DNA of 64,000 nt from Qipengyuania psychrotolerans (GTDB lineage: Bacteria; Pseudomonadota; Alphaproteobacteria; Sphingomonadales; Sphingomonadaceae): NCBI RefSeq assembly GCF_019711355.1, contig NZ_CP081297.1, forward strand, positions 1,798,001 through 1,862,000, in the 5' to 3' direction. A program made the position numbers and the translations under genes. Under the pieces are notes generated by a model. It did no database searches. It had not been told where the DNA came from and saw only the letters and a list, made by a program, of their open reading frames with translations. Positions 37,702 through 47,765 of the stretch are shown one piece after another (positions within the stretch are counted from its first letter, which is position 1; each line of letters begins with the position of its first letter).

Positions 37702-38978
37702 TTCAGCCCCTCGACCAGTTCGCGGAAATGATCGCCGCGCTTTTCGAAGTCGGCATACTGGTCGAAGCTGGCGCAGGCTGGCGAGAGGAGGACGGTGTCG
37801 CCCGCCTCGGCCTTGGCAGCTGCACTGGCGACCGCGCGGTCGAGCGTTTCGCACTGCTCCACCGGCACGCGGCCTTCGAGCAATGTGGCGAACTGGGGTC
37901 CGGCCTTGCCGATGGTGTAGGCGGCTTTCACGTGTGGCAATTCGGCCTCGCACTCGCCCAGCCCCGGCTCCTTGGCGAGCCCGCCGAGGATCCAGTGGAT
38001 GTTGTCGAACGCCGCGAGTGCAGGGGCAGAGGCAGCGGTGTTGGTGCCCTTGCTGTCGTTTACGTAGGCGACACCGGAGATTTCGGCGACCCGCTGCATT
38101 CGGTGCGGGAGGCCGGGGAATGTGCGCAAAGCCTGATCAAGGCTGCTTTCCGGGATATCGAACCAGAATGCTGTCAGGATTGCCGCGCTAACATTTTCCC
38201 TGTTGTGAGGGCCTTGAAGGCTAGGCCAGTCTGGCTGATCCGGATATTCCTGCCTAGTAACTGGCTGCGCTGATTCAAAGAAGCGCTCGTAGGCCGCTGA
38301 ACTCGCGGCGTCGCTCGTTCCTATGAGCTTCAGCCCGTCTGCCTCTTGCATCTCGAATAAGCGGATTTTAGCCGCCACATACTTTTCGAAATCACCATCA
38401 TACCGGTCCAGATGGTCGGGCGTCACATTTAAAAGAACCGCAATATAGCAATCGAGCGAATAGGTCAGGTCGATCTGGTAGCTGGACAGTTCCAGCACAT
38501 AAACTCCGCCCGCGGGCAGCGGCTCCTGCTCGAGGATCGGCAGGCCGATGTTGCCGCCCATGGTGGTCGGCACGCCTGCGGTCTTGAGGATGTGGTGGAC
38601 CAGCGCGGTGGTAGTCGATTTGCCATTAGTGCCGGTAATGCCGACAACCTTGTGCGGCGGCAGGTTCGCCCGCGCCTGTGCGAACAGTTCGATGTCGCCG
38701 ATGACCGGCACGCCAAAGCTGTCGGCATGCGGCTTAATCGGGTGGGTGTTGAGCGGGACACCGGGGCTGACAACCACACCAGCATAGCCGGTCAGGTCCG
38801 CTTCCAAAGGATCGCCAATCGCGCAGCGGCCGGCGAAAGGCTCGCGCGCTTCGGCGCGGTCGTCCCACACCAGCACGTTCGCGCCCGCCGCCAGCAAAGC
38901 CTCGACCGTCGCCCGGCCGGACCGCGCGAGGCCGAGCACCGCGTATTTCTTGTCCTTCCAGGCAGGTGAAGTGATCAT
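37698..38978 (-). CDS. murD: UDP-N-acetylmuramoylalanine--D-glutamate ligase
   Basis: A 426-aa Mur ligase adding D-Glu. [10 protein letters not shown] near 12-21 is the UDP site, the P-loop is [12 protein letters not shown] near 112-123, and VNDSKGTN near 306 is the late catalytic segment. Start ATG 38978 overlaps the mraY stop (ATGA). The open frame continues 118 codons upstream into mraY but is not Mur-like. Confidence 0.96.
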   Translation of the reverse strand: MITSPAWKDKKYAVLGLARSGRATVEALLAAGANVLVWDDRAEAREPFAGRCAIGDPLEADLTGYAGVVVSPGVPLNTHPIKPHADSFGVPVIGDIELFAQARANLPPHKVVGITGTNGKSTTTALVHHILKTAGVPTTMGGNIGLPILEQEPLPAGGVYVLELSSYQIDLTYSLDCYIAVLLNVTPDHLDRYDGDFEKYVAAKIRLFEMQEADGLKLIGTSDAASSAAYERFFESAQPVTRQEYPDQPDWPSLQGPHNRENVSAAILTAFWFDIPESSLDQALRTFPGLPHRMQRVAEISGVAYVNDSKGTNTAASAPALAAFDNIHWILGGLAKEPGLGECEAELPHVKAAYTIGKAGPQFATLLEGRVPVEQCETLDRAVASAAAKAEAGDTVLLSPACASFDQYADFEKRGDHFRELVEGLK

Positions 38979-40045
38979 CTCAGCTTGAGCGTCGCGAGCC
39001 CCAGGAGTGCGAGCACGATGGCCACGATCCAGAAGCGGATCACGACCTTGCTCTCGGACCAGCCGAGCTGCTCGAAATGGTGGTGGATGGGTGCCATGCG
39101 GAACACCCGCCGCCCCGTGCGCTTGAACCAGAAGACCTGGATGATGACCGAAAGCGCCTCGAACACGAACAGTCCGCCGACGATCGCCAGCACGACTTCG
39201 TGATGCGTCGCAACCGCGATCGCGCCAAGCGCACCGCCAAGGGCGAGTGATCCGGTATCGCCCATGAATACAGCGGCGGGCGGTGCGTTGAACCACAGGA
39301 AGGCAAGGCCCGCACCCATGATGGCTGCACACAGGATGGCCAGTTCGCCTGCACCCGGTACATGCGGGATTCCCAGATATGCGGAATAGTCCACGCGGCC
39401 GACGAGATAGGCAATGATCGCGAATGTGCCAGCTGCAATGATCACCGGCATCGTCGCCAGCCCGTCGAGACCGTCGGTAAGGTTCACGGCATTGCCCGCG
39501 CCAACGATGACAAAGGCGGCAAACAGATAGTAAAATGGCCCCAGTTCGATCCCGAAATCATTGACGAACGGGACGTAAACGAAGGTGTTGATCTGGCTGA
39601 CGATGATCCAGCTGGCGGCACCGGCAACGATGAATTCGAACAACAATCGGGTGCGGCCCGAAACGCCCTTGTGGCTGGCCTTGGTCACCTTGTCGTAATC
39701 GTCGAGGAAACCGATCAGACCGAAGCCGCCGGTCACGGCAAGGCAGGCCCAGATGAAGGGGTTGGAAAGGTCCATCCACAGCAGCATCGAAATCGTCAGG
39801 CTGACGAGGATCATCAACCCGCCCATCGTCGGCGTGCCAACCTTGGCAAGGTGCGTCTGCGGTCCGTCTTCGCGGATCGGCTGGCCTTTGCCCTGCCGCA
39901 CGCGCAGCATGTCGATGAAGCGCGGGCCGATCAGCAGTCCGATCAGCAGCGCAGTGAGCAGCGTCGCTCCGGCACGCGCCGTCTGGTAGCGGACCAGATT
40001 GAACAGGCCTTCGAAATTGAAATACTCGGCGAGGAGGTAAAGCAT
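38975..40045 (-). CDS. mraY: phospho-N-acetylmuramoyl-pentapeptide-transferase
   Basis: A 356-aa membrane enzyme with ten helices that makes lipid I on undecaprenyl phosphate. [11 protein letters not shown] near 72-82, FLDDYDKV near 113-120, [14 protein letters not shown] near 185-198 and the HHHFE motif near 321-325 are all present. It starts 18 nt after murF, the only small gap between murF and ftsW. Confidence 0.97.
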   Translation of the reverse strand: MLYLLAEYFNFEGLFNLVRYQTARAGATLLTALLIGLLIGPRFIDMLRVRQGKGQPIREDGPQTHLAKVGTPTMGGLMILVSLTISMLLWMDLSNPFIWACLAVTGGFGLIGFLDDYDKVTKASHKGVSGRTRLLFEFIVAGAASWIIVSQINTFVYVPFVNDFGIELGPFYYLFAAFVIVGAGNAVNLTDGLDGLATMPVIIAAGTFAIIAYLVGRVDYSAYLGIPHVPGAGELAILCAAIMGAGLAFLWFNAPPAAVFMGDTGSLALGGALGAIAVATHHEVVLAIVGGLFVFEALSVIIQVFWFKRTGRRVFRMAPIHHHFEQLGWSESKVVIRFWIVAIVLALLGLATLKLR

Positions 40046-40063
40046 CGGGCCGCGCGGGGCCTC

Positions 40064-41530
40064 CTATTCAGGGCGAGTGAAACGGTCCACGAGGCGGCCG
40101 AGACCGACCGAATTGGAGCCTTTCACCAGCACCGCGTCGCCCGCCACGATACCGAAGTCTTCGAGCAGCTCCATCGCCTCGTCAGCGGTGTTGCAATGCT
40201 CCCACTCAAGCGGCTTGCCAAGCGAGTTTAATACGGGTTTCCCCAGTTCGCCCGCCAAAGCGCGCATCTCGTCGCCAACCAGTACCGCAAAGTCGATGTC
40301 GGCGGCGATAATATTCTCGGCCAGCGCGGCGTGGAACTTCGGCGCAAAATCGCCCAGCTCCTTCATCGCGCCGAGCACTGCAATCCGCCGGGTGGACGGT
40401 GTAGCACCCAATTGTGCGAGCGTCGCACGCATGCTGGCGGGATTGGCATTGTAACTTTCATCGATCATCAGCGCCTTGCCGCCCGGAACGGCGATGCCGA
40501 GCCGTGCGCCGCGTCCCTTGAGGCCACCCATTTCCGCCAGCGCGAGGCCAGCGGCTGCCATGTCTCCGCCTGCCGCGCGTACTGCAGCCATAACGGCGAG
40601 CGAGTTCGCCACCCAATGTTCGCCCGGTTCGGCCACCGTATAGCACAGACGGCCCGTGTCGAATTCGCACGTCACGAGACTGCCGCCATTTGCGCTGGGT
40701 ATCGCATCGAGAAGGCGCATATCCGCGTGGCGCGCCTTGCCGAAGCTGACGACCTTCGCACCGGCGCGCGTGGCGGCAAGCCTTAGCTGGTCGTAATATT
40801 CGCTGTCTGCGGGGATGACTGCAGTTCCGCCGGGTTCGAGGCCGGCGAAGATTTCCGCCTTGGCATCGGCGATGGCTTCCATGGAACCGAGGTTTTCAAT
40901 GTGTGCAGGTGCGATTGTCGTGATGACTGCCACATGCGGGCGAACCTGCGTGGTCAGCCCTTCGATCTCTCCGGCGTGGTTCATGCCCATCTCGAAGACG
41001 CCGAAACGGCTGCGCGCGCCCATCCGTGCGAGGCTGAGCGGGACGCCCACGTGATTGTTGTAACTACGCGTGGAACGGTGCGCGGCGCCCCTGCTGGCGC
41101 GTTCCAGCGACGCGAAGATAGCTTCCTTGACGCCGGTCTTGCCGACCGAACCGGTCACGCCAATGATGCGCGCCTGCGTGCGGCTGCGGGCAGCCTTGCC
41201 CAGCGCTTCGAGTGCAGCGGTAGTGTCGGCGACAAGTACGTGCGGATAATCCACCGGGCGGTCGACCAAGGCAGCGGTCGCGCCATTTTCGAATGCCTTG
41301 TCGAGGAAGCGGTGGCCGTCCATTGCCTCGCCCTTCAACGCCACGAATAGATCACCGTAGACTACATCGCGGCTATCCATTTCGACGCCTGCAACCTGGA
41401 AATCGCAGCTGGCAGTGCCGCCCGTGGCGGCAGCAATCGCATCCGCACTCCACAGCGTCAGCGGCAGCCGATCGCGCGGATCCTTCGGCCATTCCACGAA
41501 GGCAGGGTGACGGAGAATTGCAGCGCTCAT
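40064..41530 (-). CDS. murF: UDP-N-acetylmuramoyl-tripeptide--D-alanyl-D-alanine ligase
   Basis: A 488-aa Mur ligase adding D-Ala-D-Ala. The P-loop is TGSVGKTGVKE near 125-135, with MGMNHAGEI near 196-204 and DESYNANPASM near 353-363 as ligase motifs. The first 30 residues are a small extension before the N-terminal domain. ATG 41530 overlaps the murE stop (ATGA). Confidence 0.96.
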   Translation of the reverse strand: MSAAILRHPAFVEWPKDPRDRLPLTLWSADAIAAATGGTASCDFQVAGVEMDSRDVVYGDLFVALKGEAMDGHRFLDKAFENGATAALVDRPVDYPHVLVADTTAALEALGKAARSRTQARIIGVTGSVGKTGVKEAIFASLERASRGAAHRSTRSYNNHVGVPLSLARMGARSRFGVFEMGMNHAGEIEGLTTQVRPHVAVITTIAPAHIENLGSMEAIADAKAEIFAGLEPGGTAVIPADSEYYDQLRLAATRAGAKVVSFGKARHADMRLLDAIPSANGGSLVTCEFDTGRLCYTVAEPGEHWVANSLAVMAAVRAAGGDMAAAGLALAEMGGLKGRGARLGIAVPGGKALMIDESYNANPASMRATLAQLGATPSTRRIAVLGAMKELGDFAPKFHAALAENIIAADIDFAVLVGDEMRALAGELGKPVLNSLGKPLEWEHCNTADEAMELLEDFGIVAGDAVLVKGSNSVGLGRLVDRFTRPE

Positions 41531-42999
41531 GCGTTACCTCTTGCGATTTGCGCCGCGCATTCGCGTGCGACTTCCACGTCGTCGAAGGGAAGGACCTTCA
41601 TGTTTTCTCCCGATCCGATGATCTGACCCTGTTCGTGGCCTTTGCCTGCGACGAGCACGATGTCGTCACGGCCGGCTTCTGCGATGGCGGCACATATCGC
41701 GTCGCGGCGGCCGCCTATCTCTCTTGCTTGGGGCGCACCTTCAAGGACTGCGCGGCGGATATCCGCAGGATCTTCACCGCGCGGATTGTCATCGGTCACA
41801 ATCACCACGTCGCTTGCCTTTGCGGCGGCTTCGCCCATCGGTGCGCGCTTGCCGTGATCGCGGTCGCCGCCAGCCCCGAAAACCGTAATCAGCTTCCCTC
41901 CAACATGGGGACGAAGCGCGGCGATTGCGGCTTCCAAAGCGTCGGGCGTGTGGGCGTAATCGATATAAACCGGCGCGCCGCTGGGCGCGATGACCGCACG
42001 TTCGAGGCGGCCGCGGACGGGCTGGAGACGGGCAACGGCATCCCACACCAGGCCCGCGTCTGTGCCGGTGGCAAGCGCCAGACCGGCGGCAGTCAGCGCG
42101 TTGGATACCTGATATGCTCCGATCAAAGGCAGGTTGATCGTCCTTTCCGTGTCGCCATGCCGAACGGTGAGCGATTGGCCCAGCTGGGTCGGCTCACGCT
42201 TGACGAGGCAGATGTCTTCGCCGGTTTCGCCGACAGTCATGACTTTCAGGCCGCGCTTCCTGGCATGTTCCACAACGCGGGCGTTCCAGTCGCTTCCGTC
42301 GAGCCAGATCACGGCGGTCGCGCCGTCGGAAACCACTTCGTCAAACAGCCGCATCTTGGCCGCGAAATAGTCTTCCATGTCCTTGTGGTAATCAAGGTGG
42401 TCGCGGCTGAAGTTGGTGAAAGCGGCCGCTTCGACCGGCACACCTTCGTTGCGCGACTGCGACAATCCGTGGCTTGATGCTTCGTAGGCGACGTGGGTTA
42501 CGCCTTCGCGTGCGAGCCCGCTCATATTCGAAAGGAAAGTCACGATATCAGGCGTGGTCAGTCCGGTGGACACGCTTTCATCTGGCGTCGTGACGCCAAG
42601 CGTACCGATACTGGCGGCGCGTTCACCGGCCATGCGCCATATCTGGCGCGTCATTTCCGCGGTGGAGGTTTTTCCGTTGGTCCCGGTGACGGCCACGATG
42701 TGTTCCGGAACCGGCGTAAAGAATTGCGCCGCGAGCTGGGCGAATGCCCTGCGCGGATTGGCGGCGGCAATATGGACTGCGCCTTCAACCACTGCTTCGG
42801 GACGTGCGACAACCGCGATGGCACCGGCATCAATCGCTGCGGGAATGTAATCCTCGCCATTGACGACGCTGCCTTGGAACGCGCCGAAGACGGTGCCCGG
42901 GGCAACCTTGCGATTGTCGATCGCAAAGCCGGTCACATTCGCATCGCAATCACCTTCGCACGCGAGGCCGGCGTTGTCGCATAGCTTGCCCAGCTTCAC
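41527..42999 (-). CDS. murE: UDP-MurNAc-tripeptide synthetase (meso-DAP adding)
   Basis: A 490-aa Mur ligase. The P-loop is TGTNGKTSTAEM near 103-114 and the amino-acid specificity motif is DNPR (VTDDNPRGED, about 408), which marks meso-diaminopimelate rather than lysine. The start is GTG 42999 (GTGA overlap with the ftsI stop); the 42-codon upstream extension is arginine/histidine-rich sequence out of the ftsI frame and is rejected. Confidence 0.96.
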   Translation of the reverse strand: MKLGKLCDNAGLACEGDCDANVTGFAIDNRKVAPGTVFGAFQGSVVNGEDYIPAAIDAGAIAVVARPEAVVEGAVHIAAANPRRAFAQLAAQFFTPVPEHIVAVTGTNGKTSTAEMTRQIWRMAGERAASIGTLGVTTPDESVSTGLTTPDIVTFLSNMSGLAREGVTHVAYEASSHGLSQSRNEGVPVEAAAFTNFSRDHLDYHKDMEDYFAAKMRLFDEVVSDGATAVIWLDGSDWNARVVEHARKRGLKVMTVGETGEDICLVKREPTQLGQSLTVRHGDTERTINLPLIGAYQVSNALTAAGLALATGTDAGLVWDAVARLQPVRGRLERAVIAPSGAPVYIDYAHTPDALEAAIAALRPHVGGKLITVFGAGGDRDHGKRAPMGEAAAKASDVVIVTDDNPRGEDPADIRRAVLEGAPQAREIGGRRDAICAAIAEAGRDDIVLVAGKGHEQGQIIGSGENMKVLPFDDVEVARECAAQIARGNA

Positions 43000-44741
43000 T
43001 CGCTTGCCTCCGGAATGAGCGGCTTGATGGCCGAGATATCGATGTCGCGCGTATCGTCCGGCCTCACGCCGATCAGCGGGCCGATGCGGGGAACCAGACG
43101 GCCGACGATGGGCGCTGCGTTCCATGCCGCGGTCCGCTGGTACGAACTTGCCAGCGTGCCGCGCGGTTCATCGAGCATGGCGACGACCACATAGCGCGGA
43201 CGATCCATCGGGAAGGCAGCCGCGAAGGTCGAAACCAGAGCGGTCTTGCGGTAGCCATTGGCGCCAGGCTTCTCTGCCGAGCCGGTCTTGCCGCCGACAC
43301 GGTAGCCGGGCGCATCAGCGTTGCGGCCGGTGCCATAGACCGAAATCGCCCTGAGGATCTGGCGCATCCGGCTCGAAGTTGAAGCCTTGAAGACCCTGCG
43401 GCCCTTGGGTGCCTCGCCAGGACCGAGTTTCTTCAGCGTGGCCGGACGCCAGATGCCGCCGTTGACCATTGCGGCGTAAGCGCTGGCGAGATGCAGGGGC
43501 GATACGGCAATGCTGTGACCGAAGCCGACTGTCATGTTCGTCAGTCGCGGCCATTTCTCGCCCGGCCAGATCGGGAACCCCTTGGCGGGAAGTTCGATAT
43601 GCGGACGCTCGTTCATGCCGAGGTCGATCATGTACTGGCGCAGGCGTTCCGAACCCATCTCATCGGCGATGCGCGCAGTGGTCGTGTTCGATGAGTGGAT
43701 CAAGGTTTCGACCGCGTTGAGAGTATTGCCCATTGCGTGACTATCGCGGATTGTGAAACGCCCGACTTTCACCGGCGTCGCGTCATAACGTTTCCCCAGG
43801 TCGCGGATCGTGCCGGAATCGATGGCGGCCGCAACGGTGAGGGGTTTGAAAGTGGAACCCAGTTCGTAAACCTGGTTGGTGACCCGGTTGAACATCAACT
43901 GCTGGCCCTGCTCGTCGATCTTGTTGGGATCGAATTCCGGCAGTGATGCCAGCGCAAGCACTTCGCCTGTGTCTACGTCCAGCACGATGCCCGCACCGCC
44001 CTGTGCCTGGGTCAGCTTCATGCCGCGACGAAGCTCATCCTCCAGTGCGCCCTGCACTCGCACGTCAACCGACAATGCGACCGGCGTTCCGCGGGTTTCG
44101 GGATTGCTGAGATGCTCGTTCAGCACCTGCTCCATACCGACACGGCCCGTACCATCCGCCGCGACATAGCCAAGCACATGCGCGCCCATCTTGCCTTGCG
44201 GATAATGGCGGTCCTGTTCCATCGGAACTTCGAGCGCCAACTCGCCAATTTCCTGCACCTGATTGGCTTCTTCAGGCAGCAAGCGGCGGCGCAGATAACC
44301 CTGCTTGCCGGAAGCCAATTGAGCGGTCAGCTTCGCCTCGTCGAGATCAGGGAAAATCGCGACGAGTTTCTGCGCCACGCTTCGCGGCGAACCCACAAGC
44401 GGTTCACCTTTCTCTCCCAAGGCCTCGGGATTGAACCACAGCGCGTAGGCCGGAAAGGCGCGCGCCATTGGTACGCCGTTGCGGTCGGTGATTTCGCCGC
44501 GTGGCGGCAACAAGGCGTCAGCCAGCGTAGTGGCGCGCGCTTCTGATCCGTTCATGCCAAGATACGAAATGCGGAGGAGCGCGATGATCGCCACGAAGGC
44601 GAATACCACGACAATCCAGAGAAGCCGCCAGCGGGCAAGATCGAGCGAGCGCTGGCGCAGCGTGACCAGTTGCACTCGCCCGCTTGCGACAGCCATGCTT
44701 ACAGCGCCCGGTCCGCCATGAATGGCGGAAAAAGCGTTCAC
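42996..44741 (-). CDS. ftsI: septal peptidoglycan transpeptidase FtsI (PBP3)
   Basis: A 581-aa class B penicillin-binding protein with a single N-terminal membrane helix (about 41-60), a pedestal domain and a C-terminal transpeptidase. The active-site Ser is in GSTFKP near 292-297, SSNTTT (SxN) near 350 and KTGSAEK (KTG) near 478. It cross-links septal wall with FtsW. Start is GTG 44741, overlapping the ftsL stop. Confidence 0.97.
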   Translation of the reverse strand: MNAFSAIHGGPGAVSMAVASGRVQLVTLRQRSLDLARWRLLWIVVVFAFVAIIALLRISYLGMNGSEARATTLADALLPPRGEITDRNGVPMARAFPAYALWFNPEALGEKGEPLVGSPRSVAQKLVAIFPDLDEAKLTAQLASGKQGYLRRRLLPEEANQVQEIGELALEVPMEQDRHYPQGKMGAHVLGYVAADGTGRVGMEQVLNEHLSNPETRGTPVALSVDVRVQGALEDELRRGMKLTQAQGGAGIVLDVDTGEVLALASLPEFDPNKIDEQGQQLMFNRVTNQVYELGSTFKPLTVAAAIDSGTIRDLGKRYDATPVKVGRFTIRDSHAMGNTLNAVETLIHSSNTTTARIADEMGSERLRQYMIDLGMNERPHIELPAKGFPIWPGEKWPRLTNMTVGFGHSIAVSPLHLASAYAAMVNGGIWRPATLKKLGPGEAPKGRRVFKASTSSRMRQILRAISVYGTGRNADAPGYRVGGKTGSAEKPGANGYRKTALVSTFAAAFPMDRPRYVVVAMLDEPRGTLASSYQRTAAWNAAPIVGRLVPRIGPLIGVRPDDTRDIDISAIKPLIPEASE

Positions 44742-45250
44742 CGCGCCACCTCAGCCGAAGCGAGGGAAGCCTTGGTCGGCTGTGACAGGCGCTGCGCCAG
44801 AGTTGTAGCGAGGCCGTTTGCGGCTTCTCGCCTGGCGACGGCGGGAGGTTGTTCCTCCTCGCCGAGCCAGTCCCCGAAGATGCTCTCTTCGTTTTCGCCC
44901 TGGCTGACAGGGCGAAGCATCGCGACACGGATGGGCTGCGGGGCATTGATACCGCGCGGAGTTCCCAGCGCGGCAAGTTGGCGCTCCTGCTCGACGTATT
45001 GGTCGGCGCGGGGCGCGGAATAGCCAAACTCGACCTGGTTCCATGCAGCAAGCTGGTGCTGGCTGGCGCGGGTCTGGAATTCGGTTTCAAGCATCAGCTT
45101 GGAATGTTCGGCGGCAATGATCTGCCGTTCGACCAGGCGGACTTCGCTCTTCACTGCGTTCACCTTGAAGGTGAGCGCGAGCAATGCCGCCAGGCACGCG
45201 CCCAGCGTAAGCAGCCAGCCGATCTGACGGACGCGGGAAGACTGGAACAT
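44738..45250 (-). CDS. ftsL: FtsL-like cell division protein
   Basis: A 170-aa bitopic protein: one membrane helix (WLLTLGACLAALLALTF, about 12-28) followed by a coiled-coil-like stretch (30-65) with the AWNQVEFGYSAP segment seen in alphaproteobacterial FtsL. The C-terminal Ala/Glu-rich tail of about 70 residues is longer than in E. coli (121 aa total). Assignment relies on topology and position between rsmH and ftsI. ATG 45250 shares one base with the rsmH stop. Confidence 0.85.
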   Translation of the reverse strand: MFQSSRVRQIGWLLTLGACLAALLALTFKVNAVKSEVRLVERQIIAAEHSKLMLETEFQTRASQHQLAAWNQVEFGYSAPRADQYVEQERQLAALGTPRGINAPQPIRVAMLRPVSQGENEESIFGDWLGEEEQPPAVARREAANGLATTLAQRLSQPTKASLASAEVAR

Positions 45251-46188
45251 TACGCTGCCTCCCTTGCCGGCGCGCCGGTACGCGCCGCGTGGCGCAGAAC
45301 GGACGAGCGGGCACGCGGATTACGCTCGATCTCGGCTTCGGACGGCTTGATCGCCTTGGACACGGAGGTGAAGACCGGATCGCGCTGCGCTGCCATCGGG
45401 ACATGACGCGAGGCGCTTGGGGTTGAAGATGCCTCGCGCAGGAAGCGCTTGACGATCCGGTCCTCTAGGCTGTGGAAGCTGACCACGGCAAGGCGGCCCC
45501 CTTCCCTCAGCAGGTGTTCGGCAGCCGACAGCCCTTGGGACAGTTCGTCGAGCTCGCCGTTCACGTGAATTCTGATGGCCTGGAATGTGCGGGTGGCCGG
45601 GTCTTTCTTGTCGTGCGGCTTGTAACCCAGCGCCTTGCGCACCACGCGCGCCAGTTCACCGGTGGTTTCCAGCGGGCGCGCGGCCACGATGGCGCGGGCA
45701 ACGCGGCGCGACTGACGCTCTTCGCCGTATTGGTAGATAACGTCGGCGATCACCGATTCCTCGGCAGTGTTGAGGAAATCAGCCGCGGTTTCGCCGTCCT
45801 GGCTCATCCGCATGTCGAGCGGGCCGTCAGCCGAGAAGGCAAAGCCCCGCTCCGCCTGGTCGAGCTGCATCGAAGACACGCCGATATCCATGACAACGCC
45901 GTCGACCTTGGCAACGCCGGCCGACGTCATGACATCAAGCATGTCGGAAAACCGGCTCGGGTGAAGAATTAGGCGGGGCGGAGTTTGCTCCGTCTCCCGC
46001 CATTTGCGACCCGAAGCAATAGCATCGGGGTCTCTGTCGAATGCGTGTACGGTCGCGCCGCGGTCCAGCAGGGCGCGGGTATAGCCGCCAGCACCAAAGG
46101 TGGCGTCGATAATCACGTCGCCCGGTTGCGGATCGAGTGCGTCAACGACCTCGTCGAGCAGGACTGGAATGTGAGGCGCGCCGTTCAT
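45250..46188 (-). CDS. rsmH: 16S rRNA (cytosine(1402)-N(4))-methyltransferase
   Basis: A 312-aa SAM-dependent methyltransferase (MraW). [13 protein letters not shown] (6-18) is the N-terminal signature, [14 protein letters not shown] near 29-42 the SAM site, and [11 protein letters not shown] near 102-112 another conserved element. It is second in the dcw cluster; its ATG overlaps the mraZ stop by 4 nt. Confidence 0.97.
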   Translation of the reverse strand: MNGAPHIPVLLDEVVDALDPQPGDVIIDATFGAGGYTRALLDRGATVHAFDRDPDAIASGRKWRETEQTPPRLILHPSRFSDMLDVMTSAGVAKVDGVVMDIGVSSMQLDQAERGFAFSADGPLDMRMSQDGETAADFLNTAEESVIADVIYQYGEERQSRRVARAIVAARPLETTGELARVVRKALGYKPHDKKDPATRTFQAIRIHVNGELDELSQGLSAAEHLLREGGRLAVVSFHSLEDRIVKRFLREASSTPSASRHVPMAAQRDPVFTSVSKAIKPSEAEIERNPRARSSVLRHAARTGAPAREAA

Positions 46189-46670
46189 TTGGACTTCGCC
46201 TTTGCTTCAGCGAGGAAGCTTTCGCAGGCAGCCTTGGCACCTGCCCAGTCGTCACCCATTTCAGCGAGCTGCTCGGGGTTCCACAAGGTGAAGAAGCGCC
46301 CGCCGCCCTGGAAATACAGACCGCCGTCGATCCGGCCAAGGCTGCGCAGGTGGTCGGGCATCACGAAGCGTCCGCTGTCATCGAACGGCATTTCCTGAAA
46401 GCCGAACAGCTGGCTGGCGCGCGTGTCGCGGTCGAATTCCTTGCCGAGGCGCACTGCCATCTCTTCTTCACGGTCGAGTTGGGCATTGAGTTCGTCTTTG
46501 CGCGACAGGCCGAAACCGACGAGGCAGTTCCAGGTCGGGTGCTTCATCAGGCAGAGCACGCGGCCGTCGCTGGATTCCTTGAGAGCCTTGCGGAAGATCG
46601 GCGGAAGCACAAAGCGGCCCTTGTCGCCAGCAGGCGAGTAGGCTTGTCCGCTGTACCCTCCGAATTGCAC
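46185..46670 (-). CDS. mraZ: division/cell wall cluster transcriptional repressor MraZ
   Basis: A 161-aa protein with two SpoVT-AbrB repeats: [16 protein letters not shown] in the first and [15 protein letters not shown] in the second, the paired D-x-x-G-R-F pattern of MraZ. It represses the dcw promoter by binding repeated GGG motifs. I choose GTG 46670, 6 nt after GGGGG; an ATG at 46703 would add 11 residues but has the G-run directly against it. It is the first gene of the cluster. Confidence 0.9.
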   Translation of the reverse strand: MQFGGYSGQAYSPAGDKGRFVLPPIFRKALKESSDGRVLCLMKHPTWNCLVGFGLSRKDELNAQLDREEEMAVRLGKEFDRDTRASQLFGFQEMPFDDSGRFVMPDHLRSLGRIDGGLYFQGGGRFFTLWNPEQLAEMGDDWAGAKAACESFLAEAKAKSK

Positions 46671-46828
46671 TTTCCGCCCCCGTCCCCGGTTCGTGTTCAA
46701 CATCCCCTGTCGGACAAAGCTTCTCCGCCCCGGCCAAGCGCGTGCTCGGTCGGCTCGCTCAACTCGTTGATTGAACGCGCAAAGACAGTGGCTGTCCGAT
46801 GTCATGAAGAATTACCGCGTGTGAGGCG

Positions 46829-46862
46829 GGGATGGAAGGGAAAATTGCGGGATTTTACGGGA
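46829..46862. promoter_or_regulatory. candidate MraZ-binding repeats upstream of mraZ
   Basis: Four GGGA copies lie on the plus strand at 46829, 46838, 46849 and 46859, that is every 9-11 nt or about one helical turn, some 160 nt upstream of mraZ. MraZ of E. coli binds three TGGG(A/G) repeats at 10-nt spacing. The repeats here are on the strand opposite to the gene, which differs from E. coli. Confidence 0.45.
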
Positions 46863-47006
46863 TAACCCAGTAAACTATTGATTTAAGGTGATTAAATTAT
46901 TGAAATGAGGACGTGAGAGGTTTCGACTTTGTTAAGGCAAGTAACGGATTTCCGCGGGTTTTTCGATTCCGGAGATCGCGCGACCAAGCCAAATCCCGGG
47001 TTTTCC
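46863..47006. other. AT-rich noncoding region upstream of the dcw cluster
   Basis: No gene fits the space from 46671 to 47012. It holds a perfect ATTTAA-N5-TTAAAT palindrome (46881-46897) in a strongly AT-rich stretch that stands out from the GC-rich surroundings, and likely the main dcw promoter reading toward mraZ. I cannot place -35/-10 boxes with confidence. Confidence 0.4.
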
Positions 47007-47032
47007 CGCGACTCAACGATGTTGGAGTCGCG
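47007..47032 (-). terminator. candidate terminator at the end of the lipoprotein gene
   Basis: CGCGACTC (47007-47014) and GAGTCGCG (47025-47032) form a perfect 8-bp stem, which extends by AAC/GTT with one bulge. It overlaps the last codons and stop of the gene at 47013. The minus strand lacks a clear U-tract afterwards. Confidence 0.4.
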
Positions 47033-47765
47033 ACAGTAGCGATTCCAGTGCAGCGCGGCGTTCGCCTGAGTCCTTGTCGGTGTCGAGGACCGCGGCATCG
47101 GCGATCAGGACCGCCGATCCATCGCCAATCTTGCAATCCGCAATCAGGTTCTGCGCCGACAAGGTGCACGATGCTTGGGCTTCGCCATCCAGAACGGCGA
47201 ACTGACCGGCAAGCTCCACTGGCAGATCGCTGCGTCCGGCAGGGATGATCCGCTCGTCACGCGGCTGGGTATCATCGAATTGCAATTCCAGGCCCCACCG
47301 CGCCAGGATGGGCGAGATCAGCACCACGTCGAACGGCCTGCGCGGATCGCCCAGGCCGAATTCGGAATGCTGGGTAAGAAAAGGATCGGCAAAAATCAGT
47401 GCCTGCCCTCCGTCACGCAGCCAGCCATCCAGCGCCACGTTCTCGGACGGAGCCAAGGCGCGCGGCTGTGCAAGGACGATCCGATCAAGTCCGGCAAGCA
47501 CATCAGCTTCGAGTGTATCGAGAGGGATCAGTTCAGACCGCGATTCCAGCACTTCGCGAACCCAGCTTGGTTCTTGTGCCCCGTCTTGCAGCATGGTCGC
47601 AATGTCTTCGCCGTCGCTCCAATAGATCGGCAGCGAAGTGAACAGTCCGAGCTTTTCCGTGCTGGCAGGAGCGACTTCACGTCCCTCGCCATCCCCTGCC
47701 GAGCAGGCAGCGAGCAGGAAGACCAGACATGTCGAAACCAGCTTATTCGGCAGTCGAAGGTGCAT
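47013..47765 (-). CDS. putative lipoprotein with GldG-like (ABC_transp_aux) domain
   Basis: A 250-aa protein with a lipoprotein signal (FLLAAC, Cys21). The mature part starts LGLFTSLPIYW and contains a Rossmann-like region (DRIVLAQPRALAPSENVALD, then GGQALIFADPFLTQ) that resembles the domain found in GldG/ABC-type auxiliary periplasmic proteins; this is a pattern impression, not a firm match. It overlaps the upstream gene by 23 nt. Start ATG 47765; the 54 codons upstream are in the other gene. Confidence 0.6.
   Translation of the reverse strand: MHLRLPNKLVSTCLVFLLAACSAGDGEGREVAPASTEKLGLFTSLPIYWSDGEDIATMLQDGAQEPSWVREVLESRSELIPLDTLEADVLAGLDRIVLAQPRALAPSENVALDGWLRDGGQALIFADPFLTQHSEFGLGDPRRPFDVVLISPILARWGLELQFDDTQPRDERIIPAGRSDLPVELAGQFAVLDGEAQASCTLSAQNLIADCKIGDGSAVLIADAAVLDTDKDSGERRAALESLLSRLQHR

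Noticed and set aside
46965..47029. GATTC, GACTC and GAGTC sites upstream of mraZ
   Set aside because: GANTC is expected often by chance, and two of the three are parts of one hairpin stem at the end of the lipoprotein gene.
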